Position numbers and translations under genes: made by a program. Positions 52,919-61,493 of a stretch of 64,000 nt of DNA are shown one piece after another. The DNA lies in NCBI GenBank assembly GCA_036734545.1, contig DAIMYJ010000001.1, positions 1 to 64,000 of the forward strand, read 5' to 3'. Under the pieces are notes generated by a model, which did not search any database, was not told where the DNA came from, and saw only the letters and a program-made list of their open reading frames with translations. The DNA is from UBA7236 sp036734545 (lineage in GTDB: Bacteria; Bacteroidota; Bacteroidia; Chitinophagales; BACL12). Each line of letters begins with the position of its first letter. The stretch's first letter is position 1.

Positions 52919-53430
52919 TACCAGTTTTGCGTCAGTTTCTGCAGAATATCATCTGCGATCTGGGTCGACAAACGCGGAATGAGATCCGCCTCTGCCTGGT
53001 TCAAAGTTAAGCTGCTTTCGTAATCTTCAAAACGCATAAAATTCTGCGTCCAGTTCTCAGCTTCATTCTTACGTGATATAAAGTCGACTTTTATCGTGAT
53101 AGTCAATCTGTTAAGCGCTGTAGTCTCTGTGCCTGTGGGGGCAATCGGCGTGCTTTCATACCGCACGATCGCACCGCTCAGCTCCCAGTCGCCCCCCTGC
53201 GGGATCACGTCGAGGTTGGATTCCTGAAGGAATTTGTCCTTGAGCGCTTCGGTGAAGGTCTGGCTCAGGGCGGGGGCCACCAATGCCGACTGATTGGGGA
53301 AATACTGGACGGTGATGGAGCGTACATCCGGCGGCACCTGTTGTCCGCTGAGCGACACCTTACAGGTAGCTCCGGTAAGCAGGCCGATAGCCAGCAGGGC
53401 CATGGTGAAAAGGGATACCGTTCTATTCAT
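52918..53430 (-). CDS. lptE: LptE-family LPS-assembly protein
   Basis: Outer-membrane component that plugs the LptD barrel and helps insert LPS. 170 aa; ATG 53430 starts a signal MNRTVSLFTMALLAIGLLTG with a weak lipobox GATC, so lipidation is plausible but not classical. Mature part: IPPDVRSITVQYFPNQS-type start with VQYFPNQSALVAPALSQ, a strand ELSGAIVRYES, ALNRLTITIKVDFI and a terminal helix LIPRLSTQIADDILQKL, the family's order. The longer open frame up to 53688 lies inside the sigma-54 regulator and is rejected. Overlaps that regulator by 8 bp. Confidence 0.9.
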   Translation of the reverse strand: MNRTVSLFTMALLAIGLLTGATCKVSLSGQQVPPDVRSITVQYFPNQSALVAPALSQTFTEALKDKFLQESNLDVIPQGGDWELSGAIVRYESTPIAPTGTETTALNRLTITIKVDFISRKNEAENWTQNFMRFEDYESSLTLNQAEADLIPRLSTQIADDILQKLTQNW

Positions 53431-54664
53431 CAATATGATATTCCTTGATCTTGCGGTACAGGGTGCGTTCTGAGATACCCAGGTCCAGCGCTGCATCCTT
53501 GCGTTTGCCTTTGTGCTTGGCGAGGGCCTTGAGGATGAGTTCTTTCTCCTTATCAATGAGTGAAAGCGACTCCTCCACCTCTTCATGCGCATGCGAGCCG
53601 TTGTGCATGGGGGCGATGACCACCGGCTGTTTGGTAACGATCTCCGGCTGCAGCGTATGCTGGCGCGGCGCCATTTCCTGCAGGGCATCGGCCTCGAACA
53701 GTGCGTGCGACATGGACATATCCGTTTTCAGCTGATTGGCTTCAGCCATATTGAGCACGAACTGTTTCAGGTCGTTGAGGTCCTGTTTCATGTCGAACAG
53801 CACTTTATACAGCAGTTCACGCTCCGTGATCTCAGTGCCCGCACCTTTTGCGCTGAGCATGGGCAACATGGAGGAACGTGTTTGCGGAATGAATTGCGCC
53901 AGTTCTGCACCCGTTACCATTTTATCGGTAGCCAGAACGGAAACCTGTTCGGCAATATTTTTCAATTCGCGGATATTACCCGGCCAGGCGTAAGCGCTGA
54001 GCATGGCCACCGCATCGGCATCCAGTTGGATGGAGGGCGTTTTATAGCGCTCCGAAAAATCGGAGGTGAACTTGCGGAACAGCAGGTGTATGTCGTCCTT
54101 TCTGTCGCGCAGCGACGGCACCGAAATCGGCACGGTGTTGAGGCGATAGAACAGGTCTTCCCTGAATTTCCCTTCGGCGATGTTGCGGTGGAGGTCGACA
54201 TTGGTGGCCGCTACCACGCGCACATCTGTTTTTTGCACCTTGGAAGAGCCAACGCGAATGAATTCTCCGGCTTCGAGCACGCGGAGCAGGCGGGCCTGGG
54301 TACCGAGCGGCAACTCCCCTACCTCATCGAGGAAGATGGTGCCGCCGTTCACCGTTTCAAAATATCCCTTGCGGTCGTCGAGGGCATTGGTAAATGAGCC
54401 CTTTACGTGTCCGAACAGTTCTGAATCGATAGTGCCTTCCGGGATGGCACCGCAGTTCACGGCGATGAATGGCCCGTGTTTGCGGGTGCTGTACTGATGG
54501 ATGATCTGGGAAAAGATCTCCTTGCCCACCCCGCTTTCACCGGTAATGAGTACGGTGAGGTTGGTAGGGGCGACACGAGCGGCGATGCTGAGGGCATAAT
54601 TAAGCCCGGGGGCATTGCCTATGATCCCGAAGCGCTGTTTTATGGATTGGATCTCGTCAGCCAT
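53423..54664 (-). CDS. Sigma-54 activator without receiver domain
   Basis: Transcription regulator of 413 aa. No receiver or other input domain: the AAA+ core begins near residue 10, with Walker A GESGVGKE, Walker B FLDEVG and YRLNTVPISVPSLR. The sigma-54-contacting loop reads GSFTNA instead of GAFTGA; the critical Thr is kept but the Gly is Asn. A 100-residue linker (about 265-365) leads to a Fis-like helix-turn-helix with KRKDAALDLGISERTLYRKI. Lies between miaB (11 bp upstream) and lptE (8-bp overlap). Control may be by amount or by partner protein, as there is no receiver; inferred. Confidence 0.92.
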   Translation of the reverse strand: MADEIQSIKQRFGIIGNAPGLNYALSIAARVAPTNLTVLITGESGVGKEIFSQIIHQYSTRKHGPFIAVNCGAIPEGTIDSELFGHVKGSFTNALDDRKGYFETVNGGTIFLDEVGELPLGTQARLLRVLEAGEFIRVGSSKVQKTDVRVVAATNVDLHRNIAEGKFREDLFYRLNTVPISVPSLRDRKDDIHLLFRKFTSDFSERYKTPSIQLDADAVAMLSAYAWPGNIRELKNIAEQVSVLATDKMVTGAELAQFIPQTRSSMLPMLSAKGAGTEITERELLYKVLFDMKQDLNDLKQFVLNMAEANQLKTDMSMSHALFEADALQEMAPRQHTLQPEIVTKQPVVIAPMHNGSHAHEEVEESLSLIDKEKELILKALAKHKGKRKDAALDLGISERTLYRKIKEYHIDE

Positions 54665-54675
54665 GCGATCTGTTT

Positions 54676-56121
54676 TTAAGGTAACACTTCCACCAGCTCA
54701 CCGATCAGCGTTGCTGAGGTGGCCTGGTGCACTTTCACACGCACATATTGTCCCGGTTTAACATCCACGGCCGGGAAAACGATCATCTTATTCTGGTCGT
54801 TGCGTCCGCACATATCATCAGCAGAGCGCTTGGATGGCTTTTCTACCAGCACGGTAAAGGTCTTGCCGATATCTTCCCGGTTGCGCTCCAGGGAATGCCT
54901 GGTTTGCAGGGCAATGATCTCATTCAGTCGCCTGATCTTGGCTTCATGCGGCACATCGTCGGCATATTTCCTGGCGGCGAGGGTGCCCGGCCTTTCGCTG
55001 TAAAAGAACATGTAAGCCATATCGTAGCGCACCAATTCCATCAGGCTGAGGGTATCCTGATGCTCTTCCTCCGTTTCGCTGCAGAAACCGGCGATCACGT
55101 CGGTAGACAATCCGCAATCCGGCACGATGCGGCGGATAGCGGTGATGCGGTCGAGATACCATTCGCGGTCATAGGTACGGTTCATCATTTCCAGCACACG
55201 TGAATTCCCCGACTGCACCGGCAGGTGGATATAGTTGCAGATATTCTCGAAAGCCGCCATGGTATGCAGCACCTCATCCGTGATATCCTTGGGGTGCGAA
55301 GTGCTGAAACGCACGCGCAGCAAGGGGTTCACACCGGCCACGAGGGCCAGCAGTTCGGCGAAATGCACCACTTTCCCGGTCTCCGGGTTTTCCCATTTGT
55401 AGGAATCCACATTCTGACCGAGCAGGGTCACTTCGCGGTAGCCGCGTTCGAACAGTTCGCGGGCTTCGGCCACAATGGAAAAGGCGTTTCTGCTGCGTTC
55501 ACGTCCGCGGGTGAAGGGCACCACGCAGAAGGAGCACATGTTATCACAGCCGCGCATGATAGATATAAAGGCGCATACGCCATTGGAATCCAGGCGCAGC
55601 GGACTGATATCGCTATAGGTCTCTTCGCGGCTCAGCAAAACGTTCACGGCCTTGGAGCCGTCGTCCGCTGTCTGTACCAATTTTGGCAGGTCGCGGTAAG
55701 CATCCGGACCGCAAACGATGTCTACGAGTTTCTCTTCTTCCAGCAGGTCCGCTTTCAGTCGCTCGGCCATGCAGCCCAGCATGCCGATCAGGGCATCCGG
55801 CTTGCGTTTCTTCACTGCGCGGAGTTCCTTGAGACGGTTGCGCACACGCTGTTCGGCGTTATCGCGGATGGCACAGGTATTCAGAAGGATCAGGTCTGCT
55901 TCATGGAAATCCTTGGTCAGCCCAAAGCCTTCCCCATGCAGGATGGAGGCTACGATCTCAGAGTCGGAGAAGTTCATCTGGCAGCCGTAGCTTTCGATGT
56001 AAAAACGCTTGCCCGCCACACTGCCTTCCAGCTGCTCGCTGCCCAGTGCCTCGCCCTGTCTGGATTCATCCAGTAACTTATGCTGTTCCAAACCCTCCAG
56101 GGTTGGATTATTATCGTACAT
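54676..56121 (-). CDS. miaB: tRNA-2-methylthio-N6-dimethylallyladenosine synthase
   Basis: Radical-SAM methylthiotransferase adding a methylthio group to i6A37 of tRNAs. 481 aa. N-terminal MTTase domain with Cys ligands in ESYGCQMN, LNTCAIR and MLGCMAE; radical-SAM core with MRGCDNMCSFC (CxxxCxxC) and FTRGRERS; STSHPKDITDEVL, HLPVQSGNSRVLEMMNR and TDVIAGFC; C-terminal TRAM domain from about residue 415. All six Cys for two 4Fe-4S clusters are present. First gene of an overlapping minus-strand cluster running to secG. A 30-residue N-terminal extension is usual for Bacteroidota. Confidence 0.97.
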   Translation of the reverse strand: MYDNNPTLEGLEQHKLLDESRQGEALGSEQLEGSVAGKRFYIESYGCQMNFSDSEIVASILHGEGFGLTKDFHEADLILLNTCAIRDNAEQRVRNRLKELRAVKKRKPDALIGMLGCMAERLKADLLEEEKLVDIVCGPDAYRDLPKLVQTADDGSKAVNVLLSREETYSDISPLRLDSNGVCAFISIMRGCDNMCSFCVVPFTRGRERSRNAFSIVAEARELFERGYREVTLLGQNVDSYKWENPETGKVVHFAELLALVAGVNPLLRVRFSTSHPKDITDEVLHTMAAFENICNYIHLPVQSGNSRVLEMMNRTYDREWYLDRITAIRRIVPDCGLSTDVIAGFCSETEEEHQDTLSLMELVRYDMAYMFFYSERPGTLAARKYADDVPHEAKIRRLNEIIALQTRHSLERNREDIGKTFTVLVEKPSKRSADDMCGRNDQNKMIVFPAVDVKPGQYVRVKVHQATSATLIGELVEVLP

Positions 56122-56178
56122 TTCTGCTTAAGTTTGATGCAAATTTACAAAATAAACTGACATCTTGTCACACTTTTG

Positions 56179-57654
56179 ATGGCCGAACAGGATCAAAAAC
56201 TTGCTGCAGGACCGGTATTTTCCGGTTTATTATGGTCACCGGCCACCTGGATGCGTGCAGCCCTGCTTTTCACCGGCCTTTTTACCCTGTTGCTGTTGCA
56301 TTTACCATTCTATGGCGACCAGGCCACCCTGGTGAGCGCCCCTGCCCTCTTCTATTACGAGGACGGATTTAGCCGCCTGATATTGCCTGATGCGCTGGCC
56401 ACCGGGCATCCCCCGCTGTACGCGCTTTGGATAGCCTTGTTATGGACCGTTTTTGGAAAAAGCCTCGCCATCGTGCATATCTGGACCGGCATCTGTGTGA
56501 TCTTCCTGTTGGTGCAGGTCAATCGCCTCGCAGCACTTTACCTGCCTGACCCTGCGCGAGCCCTCATGCTGCTGCTGGTATTGTGCTACCCGGTATTATG
56601 GGCGCAGGCGGCCGGCATGAGCGCTGATGTGCTCATTACAGCGCTGGTGTTATATGGTTTCAGATGCATTACAGAAGACCGCAGAGCTATGCTGGGCGTC
56701 ACTTTGGCCCTGTTGCCGCTGCTGAGCCTGCGCGGATGGATATGGGTGTTCGGGCTGGGACTCGTGACGCTCTATCACCATCGGGCATCAGGGAGAGCGC
56801 TGCTCCGGTATGCGCCGGTGTTCCTGCTGGCATGCCTGCCCGTGGGCCTGTATTTCTGGCTGCAATTTCGTGCTGCCGGTTGGTTCCTGATGCCTCCGCA
56901 CGGCAACTGGTCGGAACACCGATCGCTCACGGATGGCCGTTTGCTGGCGGGCAAATCCTTTGAGTTCGCTTTGCGCTGTATTGAATTTGGGGTAATGATC
57001 CCCGCGATATTGGTGGCCACCCGGCTCCGGCACCACCTGAAAGTTCTGAAAGTGCGCACGGCTGCTGTCGGCATGATCGCAGCGTTCATCGCCATAGGTG
57101 TTTTCACCCTGCCCTTCCGAGGCCCGATCCTTATCCGCTATCTGCTGCCTTTGCACATTTTGATATTGCTTCTGGCCAGTAACGTGCTAACAGGATCTCT
57201 TTCTGCGCGCTGGCGGAACATCTGCCTGGCCGCGACCATACTGATGATGCTTGGGAGTCACTTTTATGCCTATCCGCAAATGCGGCGTTCGGTGTTCGAA
57301 TACAGCTGGGGCGATGGCAGTCTGGCGCATCTCGGATATTTCAGCTATCGCGCTGAGGCCGCAGCGTTCCTTGAGGAGCAGGGCATCCCGAAAGACAGTG
57401 TGTATACGTCCTTTCCCGAATACAAGTCGTTTGCCCTAACCGATCTGACTGACGACACGATCGGTTATCGCAATATGGATACCCAATCGATAGCGACATT
57501 GCCCTATGTGATCTATGCGAACAATATGAACATGGTCACCCACGACATGCTTCAAACCCTGGAGCGCACCCATACACCGCTGTTTGAGCGCAAGGGATAT
57601 CCACTGCATTACACAGTATACAGAAGACGCACCGCTGCAGAAATGCAGAATTGA
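56179..57654 (+). CDS. GT-C-like polytopic membrane glycosyltransferase-family protein
   Basis: Inner-membrane protein of 491 aa with about ten hydrophobic helices; ATG 56179 is preferred over TTG 56176. The first periplasmic loop contains the Asp of FYGDQATLVS and, further on, TGHPPLYALW, the Asp/His-Pro-Pro arrangement of GT-C enzymes such as ArnT/GT39, which use polyprenyl-phosphate sugars. A C-terminal soluble part (about 395-485) has YNTxxE-like residues and a Tyr-rich end. Which sugar and acceptor are used cannot be told. Divergent from miaB (57 bp). The next gene, lepB, follows after 97 bp. Confidence 0.8.
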   Translation: MAEQDQKLAAGPVFSGLLWSPATWMRAALLFTGLFTLLLLHLPFYGDQATLVSAPALFYYEDGFSRLILPDALATGHPPLYALWIALLWTVFGKSLAIVHIWTGICVIFLLVQVNRLAALYLPDPARALMLLLVLCYPVLWAQAAGMSADVLITALVLYGFRCITEDRRAMLGVTLALLPLLSLRGWIWVFGLGLVTLYHHRASGRALLRYAPVFLLACLPVGLYFWLQFRAAGWFLMPPHGNWSEHRSLTDGRLLAGKSFEFALRCIEFGVMIPAILVATRLRHHLKVLKVRTAAVGMIAAFIAIGVFTLPFRGPILIRYLLPLHILILLLASNVLTGSLSARWRNICLAATILMMLGSHFYAYPQMRRSVFEYSWGDGSLAHLGYFSYRAEAAAFLEEQGIPKDSVYTSFPEYKSFALTDLTDDTIGYRNMDTQSIATLPYVIYANNMNMVTHDMLQTLERTHTPLFERKGYPLHYTVYRRRTAAEMQN

Positions 57655-57751
57655 CCACTCAGGCGTTATACTCATCCGGCAAAACAGGCTATTCGTCGAA
57701 ATCCCATAGTTTTGTGCACAAGAGCACCCTTTCTTTACATAAACTTTTTAC

Positions 57752-59368
57752 ATGGAGACCATTATCCCGGTTGGTTATTGGATATTTTTCATTTTTACGA
57801 TCGTAGGCACATTTGCCGGACTCTACCGGATGTTTGAAAAAGCCGGAGAAGCCGGATGGAAGGCACTGGTTCCGGTGTACAATGCGTGGATATGCACCAA
57901 GATCACCGGAAAAAGTATCTGGTGGTTCGTGATGTTGCTGATTCCTGTGCTCAACGTAGTGGTTTGGTTGCTGATGGCGAATGAGTTATCCAAAGTATTC
58001 GGCCGTGAATCTTTCTGGGCCTATGTCGCCAGCATGATGATCCCTTACGTGTATTTCCCTATGCTGGGCTTTGATAATGATGTGCGTTATGTAGGTCCGC
58101 ATAAAAATGTGCAGCGCAAAAGCGCCGGTCGCGAATGGGCTGATGCCATCGCTTTTGCCGTAGTTGCTGCTACGCTTATCCGCACCTTTTTCTTCGAGGC
58201 GTATACCATCCCCACCACATCCATGGAAAGCACGCTGAAAGCGGGCGATTTTCTGTTCGTGAGCAAGTTCCATTACGGTGCGCGTTTCCCGATCACACCG
58301 CTGGCATTCCCGTTTGCGCATCATACGATGCCGGTACTCGGCACCAAAGCATATTCAGATGCCGTTCAGATGCCTTATATGCGTTTCCGCGGTCTGGAAG
58401 ACATCAGCAGGAACAGCAATGTGGTGTTCAACTTTCCGGCGGGTGATACAGTATTCCTGCCCAATCAGCAAAACAGTTATTATTCGCTGGTGATGAACGA
58501 TGCGGAGATGATGCGCAATTACGACCGCCAGAACAAACAGCCGGAGAAACCTTTCAGCTATTACTACAATCAAATGCGTGCGCGTTATGAAGCCAGCGGC
58601 GAACTGGCTTATCGTCCGGTGGACAAGCGCGATAACTATATCAAGCGTTGCGTGGGTTTGCCCGGTGATTCACTGAGCATTTCAGACGGCATTTTATACA
58701 TCAACGGAAAGCGTGCTTACGTTGCGCCTGATCAACAGAAGTCCTATGACATCACTTTCAGTGAGCGCGTGAATGTGCAGTCGGCCATTAATATCCTGCT
58801 GGACATGGAACTCAACCCGATGGATTTTGAAGATACCGCGATGGTCGCGAATCAGGTGGTGGTTACTGCCAACATGAACATCGCCAATGCCAAAGCGCTG
58901 GAGGCCAATCCCAGCGTGCAGAGTGTTACCCTGAATCATTTCGATCGCTTGCGGTATGGATACATCGGCATCTTCCCGAACAACCCGAAAGTGATGCCCA
59001 GTTCGATCGATGATTTCAGTCCCATCTGGATCCCGAAGAAAGGCGCCACCGTGGCGATCACGCCGGAAAGTTATTTTCATTACCGGCGCATCATAGAAGT
59101 ATATGAGCACAACACGGTGACCCACGATAAGCAGGGCCGTCCGTATATTGATGGCAAGCTGCTCACCGAGTATACCTTCAAACAAAATTATTACTGGATG
59201 ATGGGCGACAACCGCCACCGCTCTTACGACTCCCGTTACTGGGGATATGTTCCTGAAGATCATATCGTAGGCAAGCCCGTACTGGTATGGTTCAGCTGGG
59301 ACAAAACAAAACCGCTGGGCGAACGTATCCGCGACATACGCTGGGAGAGAATGATGCGTTTTATGTAA
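57752..59368 (+). CDS. lepB: Signal peptidase I with N-terminal membrane domain
   Basis: Removes signal peptides from Sec and Tat exported proteins at the outer face of the inner membrane. 538 aa, much longer than the 324 of E. coli. Residues 1-110 form a DUF5684-like membrane domain (about four helices; AGWKALVPVYNAW). The anchor helix follows at about 130-150, then the catalytic region: Ser157 in IPTTSMEST (box B), Lys298 in DNYIKRCVGLPGD (box D) and GDNRHRSYDSRYWG (from about 485, box E). Boxes D and E are separated by about 170 residues, an insertion typical for Bacteroidota. Catalytic dyad intact. Followed by a lipoprotein gene after 1 bp. Confidence 0.95.
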   Translation: METIIPVGYWIFFIFTIVGTFAGLYRMFEKAGEAGWKALVPVYNAWICTKITGKSIWWFVMLLIPVLNVVVWLLMANELSKVFGRESFWAYVASMMIPYVYFPMLGFDNDVRYVGPHKNVQRKSAGREWADAIAFAVVAATLIRTFFFEAYTIPTTSMESTLKAGDFLFVSKFHYGARFPITPLAFPFAHHTMPVLGTKAYSDAVQMPYMRFRGLEDISRNSNVVFNFPAGDTVFLPNQQNSYYSLVMNDAEMMRNYDRQNKQPEKPFSYYYNQMRARYEASGELAYRPVDKRDNYIKRCVGLPGDSLSISDGILYINGKRAYVAPDQQKSYDITFSERVNVQSAINILLDMELNPMDFEDTAMVANQVVVTANMNIANAKALEANPSVQSVTLNHFDRLRYGYIGIFPNNPKVMPSSIDDFSPIWIPKKGATVAITPESYFHYRRIIEVYEHNTVTHDKQGRPYIDGKLLTEYTFKQNYYWMMGDNRHRSYDSRYWGYVPEDHIVGKPVLVWFSWDKTKPLGERIRDIRWERMMRFM

Positions 59369-59369
59369 T

Positions 59370-59927
59370 ATGCGAACATTATCTGTCCTACTCCTGAGTA
59401 TACTCTTTCTGACGGCTGCCGGATGCGCAGAGCGCAGTGCCGAGAGTGAGCAGACGGAAACGGCTGTCACCGACGATCCTGCTGAGCAGGAAATTCCTGC
59501 AGACGAGCAACACGAAGCCGATTACACCGATGCGAATGGCGCCCGGCAGGTGCACAACGAGCGGTATGGATTTGACTTTGTGATACCCGCACAATATCAG
59601 GCAATAGATAAAAGCAATAATGGCGACGGCTATTTTATTGAGACCGGCGACAAGGGTACGGATATCCGCATTTATGGTGAGAACATCGCCGACAACACCG
59701 TTGCCGCTGAGATGGCATTATCTGCGTGCGAGCGCACCGAAAAATTCCGGTTTGACAACGGTTATCCCGGATTAAAATGTTATCAGGGCGATGATGTATA
59801 TTACTATTACGATACACCCAGGTTGCGTATCACTTTATATGTAAATGCCTCCGATGCATGGATGCAGCGCAATGCTGCGGTCATTCAATCTATTGCCGGC
59901 AGTATTCGCGCAGGTGCGCCCATGTGA
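59370..59927 (+). CDS. Lipoprotein of unknown function downstream of lepB
   Basis: Lipoprotein of 185 aa; signal with lipobox TAAGC (about residues 16-20). A negatively charged stretch rich in E, D and Q (about 22-55) follows, then a compact alpha/beta domain (RYGFDFVIPAQYQAIDK, TDIRIYGENI, FRFDNGYPGLKCY, YYYYDTPRLRITLYV). Two Cys besides the lipid anchor are not obvious, so no disulphide. Starts 1 bp after the lepB stop, so it is cotranscribed. Family not recognised. Confidence 0.8.
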   Translation: MRTLSVLLLSILFLTAAGCAERSAESEQTETAVTDDPAEQEIPADEQHEADYTDANGARQVHNERYGFDFVIPAQYQAIDKSNNGDGYFIETGDKGTDIRIYGENIADNTVAAEMALSACERTEKFRFDNGYPGLKCYQGDDVYYYYDTPRLRITLYVNASDAWMQRNAAVIQSIAGSIRAGAPM

Positions 59928-59934
59928 CCTGCCA

Positions 59935-60297
59935 TTATTTGCCGGCATCGCGTGCGCCGGCCATCACGTAATACATGATCTTCTGACGCGTGGAATCGGC
60001 CACGGATATTTTATCTGCCATTACCGGATATATCGTATTCCATTCGGCAATGGTGAATTCCTTCGGCATATGCAGATAGTGACAGGTAGCGCAATACTGC
60101 GTGTAGAGGGTACGCCCCTCTTCCAAACCCGACACTGTTACCGGAGCGGCATATTTTTCGGCAGCCCATGCGGCGTGCGCATTGGACGGCTGATAGAGTT
60201 GTGGTGCGCAACCGGTAATGGGTGCATAAGCGATGGCCATGAGGATGAGACCCGCACGTAGCGCGTACTGGAGGTGTAGCAACTGAAGTATTTTCAT
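59935..60297 (-). CDS. Small c-type cytochrome (lipoprotein-like)
   Basis: Exported protein of 120 aa. N-terminal signal with a lipobox-like ITGC near residue 30. One heme-binding CATCH (CxxCH), followed by HMPKEFTIAEWNTIYPVM, which can supply the axial Met, and a C-terminal helix RQKIMYYVMAG. Length and a single heme fit a class I-like small cytochrome of the periplasm or outer membrane surface. Partner oxidase or peroxidase is not in the window. Convergent with the lipoprotein gene, 7 bp apart. Confidence 0.88.
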   Translation of the reverse strand: MKILQLLHLQYALRAGLILMAIAYAPITGCAPQLYQPSNAHAAWAAEKYAAPVTVSGLEEGRTLYTQYCATCHYLHMPKEFTIAEWNTIYPVMADKISVADSTRQKIMYYVMAGARDAGK

Positions 60298-60376
60298 ATT
60301 TCTGTGAGATCGATAGAAAAGTTAAAAATACGATATCTGCAGCATTCCATTTTCTCCCCAAAGCCATACCAATCCT

Positions 60377-60384
60377 TATCTTTA
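60377..60384 (+). promoter_or_regulatory. Candidate -7 element of rlmH
   Basis: TATCTTTA, one mismatch from TAnnTTTG, 6 nt before the rlmH ATG. If active, the transcript would be nearly leaderless. Confidence 0.25.
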
Positions 60385-60390
60385 CCCTTG

Positions 60391-60852
60391 ATGCAGATCG
60401 TTTTCATCAGCGTTGGCAAAACCACGGAGGCATACCTGAAAGAGCCTTGTGCGATGTATACCAAGCGCATACAGCGGTATACCATCTTCGCGTGGAAGGA
60501 GACAGCCGATGTGCGCGCATTACCGCCTGAGGAGATGCAGTTGCGCGAGGCAGAGCTGGTGAAGAAATGGCTGGAGCCGGGCGACCAGGTGGTTTTGCTG
60601 GATGAGCGCGGCAAGGGATATACCTCGGCCGGTTTTGCGCAATATTTGGATAAAAAGCAGATCGCCAATGTAAAACGACTGGTATTTGTGCTGGGTGGTG
60701 CACACGGTTTCGCGCCATCATTATATGCCCTTGCGCAGGATCAGTTGCGCTTATCGGAAATGACCTTCCCGCATCAAATGGTGCGACTGATATTTCTGGA
60801 GCAGTTGTATCGCGCATTCACCATTCTGCATCACGAACCTTATCATCACTGA
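60391..60852 (+). CDS. rlmH: 23S rRNA pseudouridine-1915 N3-methyltransferase RlmH
   Basis: SPOUT methyltransferase acting on assembled 70S ribosomes. ATG at 60391 gives 153 aa (E. coli 155); an in-frame start at 60304 is rejected. Motifs: VVLLDERGKGYTSAGFA, LVFVLGGAHGF (SAM-binding knot), LRLSEMTFPHQMVRLIFLEQLYRA, and terminal HHEPYHH contacting the substrate. Starts a plus-strand run of three genes; the next begins 2 bp after its stop. Confidence 0.96.
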   Translation: MQIVFISVGKTTEAYLKEPCAMYTKRIQRYTIFAWKETADVRALPPEEMQLREAELVKKWLEPGDQVVLLDERGKGYTSAGFAQYLDKKQIANVKRLVFVLGGAHGFAPSLYALAQDQLRLSEMTFPHQMVRLIFLEQLYRAFTILHHEPYHH

Positions 60853-60854
60853 CC

Positions 60855-61493
60855 ATGGAGCACCTAACCATTACCCTGCTGATCATCGTGCTCACGGTGA
60901 TCACTTCTTTTATGGCTTTCAATAATCCCGTGATACGCGGTGCGGCGTTATTTTATCCGTACGCGATACGTGAACGCGGTGAATGGCATCGCTTTCTCAC
61001 GAGCGGTTTTATTCATGCCGATTTCCTGCATCTGGCAGTGAATATGTATGTGCTGTGGTCGTTCGGCAGCGTGTTGGAAAAATATTATTTGCCGGCATTT
61101 TTTGGCGGATATGCGAAACTGGTATATACCGGTATTTATATCATCGGGCTTGTGGTGTCTGACCTCCCCTCCTACTTCAAACATCGCTATGACGGCACTT
61201 ACCGCGGACTCGGTGCGAGCGGTGCTGTGGCATCGGTGTTGTTTGCATGTATTCTGATCGGCCCGTTCAACGGGAGTATCGGCTTGCTGTTCATTCCCGG
61301 GTTAGGTATACCGCCGCTGGTGTTCGGCATTTTATATCTGGTATACTCCGCGTATATGGCGCGTGCCGGTCGCGACAACGTGAATCACGATGCCCACTTT
61401 TATGGTGCGGTGTTCGGATTTATTTTTCCGGGTATACTTAAGCCGGAATTATTTATTTTATTGTTTGAACAATTACAAGCACAGCTTTTATGA
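60855..61493 (+). CDS. Rhomboid-family intramembrane serine protease
   Basis: Polytopic protease of 212 aa with six predicted helices. HLAVNMYVLWSFG (oxyanion-hole Asn), GLGASGAVASVLF with catalytic Ser122, and AHFYGAVFG with His181 form the dyad in the last helix. A loop of about 25 residues between helices (about 100-118) is polar and basic. Ends in an ATGA overlap with the threonine aldolase gene. Substrates unknown; catalytic residues all present. Confidence 0.93.
   Translation: MEHLTITLLIIVLTVITSFMAFNNPVIRGAALFYPYAIRERGEWHRFLTSGFIHADFLHLAVNMYVLWSFGSVLEKYYLPAFFGGYAKLVYTGIYIIGLVVSDLPSYFKHRYDGTYRGLGASGAVASVLFACILIGPFNGSIGLLFIPGLGIPPLVFGILYLVYSAYMARAGRDNVNHDAHFYGAVFGFIFPGILKPELFILLFEQLQAQLL

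Noticed and set aside
51893..53023. Long plus-strand frame of 376 codons opposite the lptE/unknown genes
   Set aside because: Lies fully antisense to two well-supported overlapping genes; composition is His/Phe/Arg-rich with no domain, as expected for a shadow frame opposite Glu-rich coding DNA.
53431..53688. N-terminal extension of LptE
   Set aside because: Inside the sigma-54 activator gene and Arg/Ser-rich; the signal peptide begins at 53430.
55225..56076. Plus-strand frame of 283 codons
   Set aside because: Antisense to miaB, whose motifs are complete; a shadow frame.
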